This document shows positions 31,180 through 38,553 of a stretch of 64,000 nucleotides of DNA, piece by piece. The stretch is from Pseudomonas triticicola (GTDB lineage Bacteria > Pseudomonadota > Gammaproteobacteria > Pseudomonadales > Pseudomonadaceae), in the NCBI RefSeq assembly GCF_019145375.1, contig NZ_JAHSTX010000001.1:595001-659000 (forward strand), in the 5' to 3' direction. Made by a program: the position numbers and the translations under genes. The notes under the pieces were generated by a model, which saw nothing but the letters and a program-made list of their open reading frames with translations, did not search any database and was not told where the DNA came from. How positions within the stretch are numbered: the first letter of the stretch is position 1; each line of letters starts with the position of its first letter.

Positions 31180-31653
31180 TCAACCCAAACGAATGTTCAG
31201 GCTCTGAGCTTCGCCCGTACGCGCGGCGCTGATCAGTTGTTGCCGCGAATTGGCATTCAACGGGTTTAGCCAGGTCACTACGGTGTGGCTGCGACCCAGC
31301 CGCAACGCTTCGCACGCCAGTTGCTGAGCACTTTGAGTGCCGCGCGGTTGCAGCAGTAGAATGCGCTCGCGGTTCAGGCCGGCATCGCGCAGCCAGGTTT
31401 GCGTCAGACTGGCGGGTGGGGCGATCAGCGTCAGCCAGCGCGCATCCTGATCCTCGCTCAATTCACGCAGGATCGGCGCTAGCAGGTTCAGGCAGTTCCC
31501 GGCCGCACCGCGCAGTGATAGCTCACTGAAGGCGTCAGGTTTGGCATTCCAGTCACGCTCGACCACGTCTTTGAGGATCGGCGCTATCGGCTGCGCCAGA
31601 AACGCTTCAAACAAAGGCAGTTGTGTTTGCTGAGGTGTGTGTGGGAACTGCAT
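31180..31653 (-). CDS. sulA: SOS-induced cell division inhibitor SulA
   Basis: A 157-aa SulA-family protein that binds FtsZ and halts septation during DNA damage. The family core is visible in the segments ARWLTLIAPPASLTQTWLRD and GLNRERILLLQPRGTQSA, then LGRSHTVVTWLNPL. The ATG at 31653 has AAGGAGG 7 nt upstream. It starts 10 nt after the lexA stop, so both are transcribed from the lexA promoter and controlled by LexA. Confidence 0.92.
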   Translation of the reverse strand: MQFPHTPQQTQLPLFEAFLAQPIAPILKDVVERDWNAKPDAFSELSLRGAAGNCLNLLAPILRELSEDQDARWLTLIAPPASLTQTWLRDAGLNRERILLLQPRGTQSAQQLACEALRLGRSHTVVTWLNPLNANSRQQLISAARTGEAQSLNIRLG

Positions 31654-31663
31654 GGAGCCTCCT

Positions 31664-32272
31664 TTAGCGGCGAATGACGCCGACACTCAAGCCTTCGATC
31701 ACCAGTTCCTGATCTTTCAGGTCGACTTCGATAGGGGCGAACTCGGGGTTTTCAGCGATCAGCCAGACTTTGCTGCCTTCACGCTTGAAGCGTTTGACCG
31801 TCACTTCGTCGCCGATGCGGGCAACCACAACCTGACCGTTACGCGCTTCGCGAGTAGTGTGAACTGCCAGCAAGTCGCCGTCGAAGATGCCGATGTCCTT
31901 CATGCTCATGCCGTGCACACGCAACAGGTAGTCGGCGCGAGGATGGAAGAAGGTCGGATTGATGTTGCAGGATTCTTCGATGTGCTGCTGGGCGAGGATC
32001 GGCGCGCCGGCAGCCACTCGGCCGATGATTGGCAGGGTGGAATCGTCGGCCTTGGCTTCGAAGCCGGGAATACGGATGCCGCGGGAAGCGCCCGGGGTCA
32101 TCTCGATCGCGCCTTTGCGGGCGAGGGCCTTGAGATGTTCTTCCGCCGCGTTGGGCGATTTGAAACCCAATTCCTGAGCGATTTCCGCACGGGTGGGCGG
32201 ATAGCCGTTGTCTTCGAGGCAACGTTTGATAAAGGCCAGAATCTCGGCTTGGCGTGGCGTCAGCTTTAGCAT
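31664..32272 (-). CDS. lexA: LexA repressor
   Basis: A 202-aa SOS repressor. The N-terminal winged helix ([20 protein letters not shown]) binds SOS boxes. The C-terminal S24 peptidase domain cuts itself at Ala88-Gly89 (in VAAGAPI) when RecA filaments form, using the Ser123/Lys160 dyad (HGMSMKD and VTVKRF). It is the first gene of lexA-sulA and carries two SOS boxes just upstream, so it represses its own operon. It is divergent from psrA. Confidence 0.98.
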   Translation of the reverse strand: MLKLTPRQAEILAFIKRCLEDNGYPPTRAEIAQELGFKSPNAAEEHLKALARKGAIEMTPGASRGIRIPGFEAKADDSTLPIIGRVAAGAPILAQQHIEESCNINPTFFHPRADYLLRVHGMSMKDIGIFDGDLLAVHTTREARNGQVVVARIGDEVTVKRFKREGSKVWLIAENPEFAPIEVDLKDQELVIEGLSVGVIRR

Positions 32273-32282
32273 ATTGATCGCT

Positions 32283-32298
32283 CTGTCTTTTTATACAG
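32283..32298. promoter_or_regulatory. LexA (SOS) box 1 upstream of lexA
   Basis: CTGTCTTTTTATACAG, which fits CTG-N10-CAG. It lies 11 nt before the lexA start codon. It is the weaker of the two, with an imperfect AT core. Confidence 0.8.
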
Positions 32299-32301
32299 TG
32301 A

Positions 32302-32317
32302 CTGGGATTATATACAG
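32302..32317. promoter_or_regulatory. LexA (SOS) box 2 upstream of lexA
   Basis: CTGGGATTATATACAG, CTG-N10-CAG; on the lexA strand it reads CTGTATATAATCCCAG. It is 19 nt centre to centre from box 1. Two boxes in tandem are expected to give tight autoregulation. Confidence 0.85.
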
Positions 32318-32442
32318 TGAAGCGGTCTTGGCAATGGGCGTTTTTTTGCCGCCCGCCGAGCGGTCGCGCAGAGCACTTATTAATGCTGGCGCCTTGTGTG
32401 GTTAAATAGCTGACCGACCATTCCCAAAACGAACCGGCAGGC

Positions 32443-32471
32443 TTGACAAGGCACAGGCTGAAACGTATGTT
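32443..32471 (+). promoter_or_regulatory. Sigma-70 promoter of psrA
   Basis: TTGACA (32443-32448), a 17-nt spacer and TATGTT (32466-32471). The -10 element lies inside the first PsrA operator, so PsrA binding would block RNA polymerase. Confidence 0.75.
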
Positions 32472-32486
32472 TCAAACAAGTGTTTG
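32460..32486. promoter_or_regulatory. Two abutting PsrA operators
   Basis: GAAAC-GTAT-GTTTC at 32460-32473 and CAAAC-AAGT-GTTTG at 32473-32486. Both match the published PsrA consensus G/CAAAC-N2-4-GTTTG/C and share one base. The first covers the psrA -10 element. They lie 16-42 nt before the psrA start codon. Confidence 0.85.
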
Positions 32487-32501
32487 TCAGGCGGAGTAGC
32501 C

Positions 32502-33209
32502 ATGGCCCAGTCGGAAACCGTTGAACGCATTCTTGATGCTGCCGAGCAGTTGTTCGCGGAGAAAGGATTCGCTGAAACCTCATTGCGTCTGATCACCAGC
32601 AAGGCTGGCGTCAATCTGGCTGCGGTGAATTATCACTTCGGCTCGAAAAAGGCGCTGATCCAGGCCGTGTTCTCGCGCTTCCTCGGCCCGTTCTGCGTGA
32701 GCCTCGATAAAGAGCTGGAGCGCCGTCAGGCCAAGCCTGAGAACAAGCCGACCCTCGAGGAGTTGCTGGAAATTCTCGTCGAGCAAGCGCTCGTCGTGCA
32801 GCCTCGCAGCGGTAATGATCTGTCGATCTTCATGCGTTTGCTCGGCCTCGCGTTCAGCCAGAGCCAGGGCCACTTGCGGCGTTATCTGGAAGACATGTAC
32901 GGCAAGGTGTTCCGCCGCTACATGCTGCTGGTCAATGAAGCGGCGCCACGCATTCCACCGATCGAACTGTTCTGGCGCGTGCACTTCATGCTTGGCGCCG
33001 CTGCGTTCAGCATGTCCGGGATCAAGGCCTTGCGCGCGATTGCCGAGACCGATTTCGGCGTCAATACTTCCATCGAACAAGTGATGCGCCTGATGGTGCC
33101 TTTCCTCGCTGCCGGCATGCGCGCCGAAAGCGGCGTCACCGATACAGCCATGGCCAGCGCGCAATTGCGTCCGCGCAGCAAATCCATGCCGGTCGCCGCC
33201 AAGGTTTGA
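32502..33209 (+). CDS. psrA: TetR-family transcriptional regulator PsrA
   Basis: A 235-aa TetR regulator. The N-terminal helix-turn-helix region (ERILDAAEQLFAEKGFAETS, then AGVNLAAVNYHFGSKKAL) binds DNA, and the C-terminal domain senses long-chain fatty acids in known PsrA proteins. PsrA represses itself and fad genes and activates rpoS in Pseudomonas. The ATG at 32502 follows GGCGGAG; a longer reading from 32484 would start inside the operator. The two PsrA boxes upstream identify it as autoregulated. A fadBA operon lies 7 kb upstream. Confidence 0.95.
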   Translation: MAQSETVERILDAAEQLFAEKGFAETSLRLITSKAGVNLAAVNYHFGSKKALIQAVFSRFLGPFCVSLDKELERRQAKPENKPTLEELLEILVEQALVVQPRSGNDLSIFMRLLGLAFSQSQGHLRRYLEDMYGKVFRRYMLLVNEAAPRIPPIELFWRVHFMLGAAAFSMSGIKALRAIAETDFGVNTSIEQVMRLMVPFLAAGMRAESGVTDTAMASAQLRPRSKSMPVAAKV

Positions 33210-33257
33210 CCGCGCACGGGTGGGCGCGGCAGCTGGTATCCGCTAAGCTAGCCGGCC

Positions 33258-33371
33258 ATGCCGACTCTCGTACTGAACCCGATCTGCATGAATTCTGCTG
33301 ACCGTCCGGGCAATGCCCTCGGTAGCGAATGCAAGCAGATCGGGTTTTTCGTTTTCAAGGAATCTCTATGA
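33258..33371 (+). CDS. Putative leader ORF overlapping the nagZ start
   Basis: A 37-codon ORF beginning MPTLVLNPICMNSADRPG whose TGA overlaps the nagZ ATG (ATGA). It spans the hairpin at 33277-33345. There is no clear ribosome site before its ATG, so translation is uncertain. It could be a leader peptide that controls or couples to nagZ, or chance. Confidence 0.3.
   Translation: MPTLVLNPICMNSADRPGNALGSECKQIGFFVFKESL
33277..33355 (+). terminator. Terminator-like hairpin upstream of nagZ (possible attenuator)
   Basis: ACCCGATCTGC (33277-33287) pairs perfectly with GCAGATCGGGT (33335-33345), followed by TTTTCGTTTT. The 47-nt loop contains an inner GGGC-AAT-GCCC hairpin. It may end the psrA transcript or attenuate nagZ, whose ribosome site AAGGAA comes about 12 nt later. 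Confidence 0.65.
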
Positions 33372-34378
33372 CTGCTGGCCTGCAAGGCTCGTTGATGGTG
33401 GACGTCGCCGGTACCTGGCTGACGGCCGAAGATCGCCAATTGTTGCGTCAGCCCGAAGTGGGCGGCCTGATCATTTTCGCCCGCAATATCGAGCATCCTC
33501 GCCAGGTGCGCGAACTCAGCGCCGCGATCCGCGCGATTCGCCCGGATCTGCTGCTGGCGGTGGATCAAGAGGGCGGGCGCGTGCAGCGTCTGCGTCAGGG
33601 TTTCGTCCGTCTGCCAGCGATGCGCGCCATAGCCGATAACTCGAATGCAGAGTATCTCGCCGAGCAATGCGGCTGGATCATGGCCACCGAAGTGCTGGCG
33701 GTCGGACTCGACCTGAGTTTCGCCCCGGTGCTGGATCTGGACTATCAGCGCAGCGCTGTGGTCGGTACCCGTTCATTCGAAGGCGATCCCGAGCGCGCAG
33801 CCTTGCTCGCCGGTGCATTCATTCGCGGCATGAACAGCGCGGGCATGGCCGCCACCGGCAAGCATTTCCCGGGACACGGCTGGGCCGAAGCCGACTCCCA
33901 TGTGGCGATTCCGAACGACGAGCGCAGTCTCGACGAAATCCGTGCCAATGATCTGGTGCCCTTTGCCCGTTTGAGCAAGCAGCTGGCCGCCGTCATGCCG
34001 GCCCACGTCATCTATCCGCAAGTCGACTCGCAGCCCGCCGGTTTCTCCCGACGCTGGCTGCAGGGGATCTTGCGTGGCGAGTTGCAGTTCGACGGCGTGA
34101 TCTTCAGCGATGATCTGTCGATGGCCGGCGCCCACGTGGTCGGCGACGCTGCCAGCCGCATCGAGGCCGCGCTGAGTGCCGGTTGCGACATGGGGCTGGT
34201 ATGCAACGACCGTGCGGCAGCCGAGCTGGCGCTCAGCGCGGCGCAGCGCATGAAGGTCAAGCCTTCCGCGCGCATCGCGAAGATGCGCGGGCAGGCCTTC
34301 GCCAGCACCGATTATCGTCAGGACCCGCGTTGGCTCACCGCCCTCGGCGCGCTCAAAGACGCTCAACTGATCGATTAA
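33368..34378 (+). CDS. nagZ: Beta-N-acetylglucosaminidase NagZ
   Basis: A 336-aa cytoplasmic glycoside hydrolase family 3 enzyme. It removes N-acetylglucosamine from anhydro-muropeptides in peptidoglycan recycling and makes the signals that induce AmpC beta-lactamase. The hallmark KHFPGHG with the catalytic His is at 165-171, and DQEGGRVQRL and FSDDLSMAGA (with the nucleophile Asp) are visible. The length matches the short bacterial NagZ. It starts after AAGGAA; 12 nt separate its stop from the next gene, which suggests an operon. Confidence 0.96.
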   Translation: MTAGLQGSLMVDVAGTWLTAEDRQLLRQPEVGGLIIFARNIEHPRQVRELSAAIRAIRPDLLLAVDQEGGRVQRLRQGFVRLPAMRAIADNSNAEYLAEQCGWIMATEVLAVGLDLSFAPVLDLDYQRSAVVGTRSFEGDPERAALLAGAFIRGMNSAGMAATGKHFPGHGWAEADSHVAIPNDERSLDEIRANDLVPFARLSKQLAAVMPAHVIYPQVDSQPAGFSRRWLQGILRGELQFDGVIFSDDLSMAGAHVVGDAASRIEAALSAGCDMGLVCNDRAAAELALSAAQRMKVKPSARIAKMRGQAFASTDYRQDPRWLTALGALKDAQLID

Positions 34379-35128
<750 letters not shown>

Positions 35129-35137
35129 GGACTGTCC

Positions 35138-38100
35138 ATGAGCATTTTCATCGAGCGGCTCAAAGGGCTGACATGGACCCACGCATTCAGTAGCAAGGCG
35201 TTGGCCAAGGCCCGCGCTTATGCCGCCGATGACCGGGTCGAGATCCTCGAGATCGATGACAGGAAGATAGAGGCGTTCTGCGTCGGCTCGCAACTTCAGG
35301 CGTATGAGCAAAGCATTTATCTGTCCGAAGATCGGCTGGGATCGGTAAACCTGCGTTGCCTGTGCAGCTGTCCTGTTGCAATCGACTGCAAGCACAGCGC
35401 AGCGGTGCTCTATCACCTTCTGGGCACTGGCGAGGATGCGTCTGGAGGTGATGCACAGATCCCGTTGGGACGAGCGCTGGAGCATTGGCTTTCGACAATT
35501 CCCGTGCCGGCCAAGCCCGCTGAAGAAAGTGCGCAAACCGCAGGCACGCGTCTGTTTTACAAGCTCAAACCGACGTCTGCGAACGGCAAGTGGCTGCTGG
35601 ATATTTTCAAGGTCTACCAGCTCAAGAGCGGCGAGTTACGCGAAGTCAAACCGATGTACTCGCTCGCGGAAATGCTCATGCGCCAGCCCGGCTACCTGTC
35701 CGAGCTGGATCTGCGCATCGCCCGGCTGTTGGTCGCCATGCATTCCCATCACGCCTATTACAGCGGCTATCCGCTGGAAGGCAGCAGCGGCGCTGAACTG
35801 CTGGAAATGCTCCTGCGTACTTCGCGGCTGTTCCTCGACTTCGAAGACCTGCGAGCGCTGACGCCGGGGGCGAAACGCGTCGGTCAGTTCTCTTGGGCCG
35901 AGCAAGCTGGCGGCGGATTCCGCGCGCAATGGAGCAGTGCCGAAGCCGCGCAGGAAACCGTGCTGGCGCTGGAGCCGCTTTATTACCTTGATCGTGAGCA
36001 GCGCCAGGTTGGCCCGCTGTTCACTGAGCTGGAAGAGAAGCTCGCCTGCCATTTGACCCTGGCGCCAGACATTCCGGCGCGTCAGGCCATGCAGTTCAGC
36101 CATCGCATGAGCGCGGCGACCCAAATTGCGCCACCGCACAAGCTCACCGAGCGGATCATCGATGACGTGCTGCCGCAGCCGCAACTGACCCTGGTCAGCG
36201 GTCGAGAGCGCTCGCGCTGGGAATATGTGCTGGAACACCGCGCCGCTCTGCTGTTTACCTACAACGGTCATCCGGCGGTGGACCGCAACCCGGAAGTGAT
36301 GATCCTCAACGGCAGCGAAACCCAGCGCATTCAGCGTCAACCGGCGCTGGAAAAGAAGCTGCGCCAGAACCTGCAAAAACATGGCTTCAAGAAAGCCACG
36401 CGCAAGAGCGGCATGGATCGTCCCGGCGAGATGTTTACCTTGCCGGATGATTCCGCCTGGCTCGGGTTCATGCACGAAGGGCTGGCCACACTGCGCGCCG
36501 CAGATTGGAAAATCGAGATCAGTCCCGGTTTCCATTTCGATGTACAACCGGTTGAACAGTGGTATGCCGAGGTCGAAGAAGAGGCCACGCATCAGTGGTT
36601 TGATCTGCAGTTGGGTATCGTCGTCAACGGCGAACGCTACAGCTTGCTGCCGATCCTTCTGCACCTGTTGCGGACCCAGCCGCGCTTGCTCGACCCGGTC
36701 AATCTGGCGCAGCGCAGCGATGATGAAAAGCTCCTGATCGAGCTCAAGCCCAGCGGTTTTGGCGAACCGGCGGGCGCCAAAGTCGCGTTGCCGCTGAGTC
36801 GGGTCAAACCGCTGATGGCGACGCTGGGCGAGTTGTACCTGGGCGGCCATCAGGGTGATGCGCTGCGCTTGACCGCTCCAGACGCCGCGCGTCTGAGTAT
36901 GCTCGATGGCGTGCCGCTGGATTGGCAGGGCGGCGAACGTCTGCGCACTTTTGCCAAGCGTCTGCAGAATTCCAGTCACGCCCACATTGCTGCGCCGGCC
37001 GGCCTCAATGCGCAACTGCGTCCGTATCAGCTCGAAGGCCTGAACTGGATGCAGACCCTGCGCGAGCTGGAGGTCGGCGGCATTCTGGGCGATGACATGG
37101 GCCTGGGCAAAACTTTGCAGACCCTTGCGCATCTGCTCACGGAGAAACACGCCGGGCGCCTGGACTGTCCGGCACTGGCGGTGATGCCCACCAGCCTGAT
37201 TCCCAACTGGCTCGACGAAGCCGAGCGCTTCACGCCGCAGTTGAAAGTCCTGGCGCTGCACGGCACCGGGCGGCAAAAGGACTTTGCCAATCTGGGCGAA
37301 TACGACTTGGTGCTGACCACTTACGCATTGCTGCCCAGGGATCTGGAAATCTTGCAGCCGCAGTCGTGGAGCGTGCTGATTCTCGACGAAGCGCAGAACA
37401 TCAAGAACCCGCTGAGCAAAGCCGCCCAGGCCGCCCGTGACTTGCAGGCCCGTCAGCGCTTGTGTCTGAGCGGTACGCCGCTGGAAAACCACCTCGGTGA
37501 GCTGTGGTCGCAGTTCCATTTCCTCATGCCCGGCTGGCTCGGCGACAGCAAATCCTTTAACCGCGATTACCGCACGCCGATCGAAAAGCACGGCAATGTG
37601 CAGCGCATGCAGCACCTGACCGCACGCATCAAGCCGTTTTTGCTGCGGCGCAAGAAAGATCAGGTCGCCACCGAGTTGCCGCCGAAAACCGAAATCATCC
37701 ATTGGGTCGAGCTCAGCGATGGTCAGCGCGACGTCTATGAAACGGTGCGCGTGGCGATGGACAAAAAGGTTCGCGACGAAATCGCCCGCAGCGGCGTGGC
37801 GCGCAGTCAGATCATCATCCTCGATGCGCTGCTCAAGCTGCGCCAGGTCTGCTGCGATCTGCGCCTGGTCAATATGCCGCTGACGGCGAAGGCGTTGCGC
37901 TCGGGCAGCGGCAAGCTGATCAGCCTGATGGAGATGCTCGAAGAACTGCTCGGCGAAGGTCGGCGCATTCTGCTGTTCTCGCAGTTCACCTCAATGCTGG
38001 CGCTGATTGAGCAGGAGTTGCAGCAACGCGGGCTTGCCTACTCGTTGCTGACCGGCGACACCACCGATCGGCGCACGCCGGTGAGGGAGTTCCAGGGCGG

Positions 38101-38431
38101 CAAGGTGCCGTTGTTCCTGATCAGCCTCAAGGCCGGGGGCACTGGTCTGAACCTGACGGCGGCGGACACGGTGATTCACTTCGATCCGTGGTGGAACCCG
38201 GCAGTGGAGAATCAGGCGACTGATCGGGCGTATCGGATCGGGCAGAACAATCCGGTGTTCGTCTACAAGATGATTGCCAAAGGCACCGTCGAAGAGAAGA
38301 TCCAGGCGTTGCAGCAGGAGAAGGCTGCGCTGGCCGGGGCGGTACTGGAGGGTGGCACGACGGGCGGATTCAAACTCGAACAGAGTGATATCGAGGCGTT
38401 GTTTGCGCCTTTGCCGGTTTCCAGAGGTTGA
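35138..38431 (+). CDS. SWIM-domain SNF2-family helicase-like ATPase (paralogue 1)
   Basis: A 1097-aa Snf2/RapA-like ATPase. An N-terminal SWIM zinc finger has CxC at 76/78 and CxH at 84/86 (LCSCPVAIDCKHSAAV). A long middle region (about 100-620) is followed by the SF2 motor: motif I DDMGLGKT at 652, motif II LDEAQNIKN, motif III SGTPLENHLGELWS, and motif VI DRAYRIGQ near 1050. Such proteins move along double-stranded DNA to remodel nucleoprotein, and none has a well-defined role in Pseudomonas. It begins 9 nt after the phosphorylase gene, so it may be the last gene of nagZ-MTIP-helicase. It converges on paralogue 2. Confidence 0.9.
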   Translation: MSIFIERLKGLTWTHAFSSKALAKARAYAADDRVEILEIDDRKIEAFCVGSQLQAYEQSIYLSEDRLGSVNLRCLCSCPVAIDCKHSAAVLYHLLGTGEDASGGDAQIPLGRALEHWLSTIPVPAKPAEESAQTAGTRLFYKLKPTSANGKWLLDIFKVYQLKSGELREVKPMYSLAEMLMRQPGYLSELDLRIARLLVAMHSHHAYYSGYPLEGSSGAELLEMLLRTSRLFLDFEDLRALTPGAKRVGQFSWAEQAGGGFRAQWSSAEAAQETVLALEPLYYLDREQRQVGPLFTELEEKLACHLTLAPDIPARQAMQFSHRMSAATQIAPPHKLTERIIDDVLPQPQLTLVSGRERSRWEYVLEHRAALLFTYNGHPAVDRNPEVMILNGSETQRIQRQPALEKKLRQNLQKHGFKKATRKSGMDRPGEMFTLPDDSAWLGFMHEGLATLRAADWKIEISPGFHFDVQPVEQWYAEVEEEATHQWFDLQLGIVVNGERYSLLPILLHLLRTQPRLLDPVNLAQRSDDEKLLIELKPSGFGEPAGAKVALPLSRVKPLMATLGELYLGGHQGDALRLTAPDAARLSMLDGVPLDWQGGERLRTFAKRLQNSSHAHIAAPAGLNAQLRPYQLEGLNWMQTLRELEVGGILGDDMGLGKTLQTLAHLLTEKHAGRLDCPALAVMPTSLIPNWLDEAERFTPQLKVLALHGTGRQKDFANLGEYDLVLTTYALLPRDLEILQPQSWSVLILDEAQNIKNPLSKAAQAARDLQARQRLCLSGTPLENHLGELWSQFHFLMPGWLGDSKSFNRDYRTPIEKHGNVQRMQHLTARIKPFLLRRKKDQVATELPPKTEIIHWVELSDGQRDVYETVRVAMDKKVRDEIARSGVARSQIIILDALLKLRQVCCDLRLVNMPLTAKALRSGSGKLISLMEMLEELLGEGRRILLFSQFTSMLALIEQELQQRGLAYSLLTGDTTDRRTPVREFQGGKVPLFLISLKAGGTGLNLTAADTVIHFDPWWNPAVENQATDRAYRIGQNNPVFVYKMIAKGTVEEKIQALQQEKAALAGAVLEGGTTGGFKLEQSDIEALFAPLPVSRG

Positions 38432-38453
38432 AGGGTTTGAATCGCGGTGTGGC

Positions 38454-38532
38454 CATTCGCGAGCAGGCTCGCTCCCACATTTGATCTTCAGTGAATCTGG
38501 ATCGTGTGGGAGCGAGCCTGCTCGCGAAAGCT
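38454..38532. repeat. REPIN, arms inward-type, between convergent helicases
   Basis: CCATTCGCGAGCAGGCTCGC first, then GTGTGGGAGCGAGCCTGCTC, with about 25 nt between. Relative to the first three REPINs the two arms are swapped. It lies between the stops of the two helicase genes. Confidence 0.9.
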
Positions 38533-38553
38533 ATCTAACCAGCGACTCCGCTT

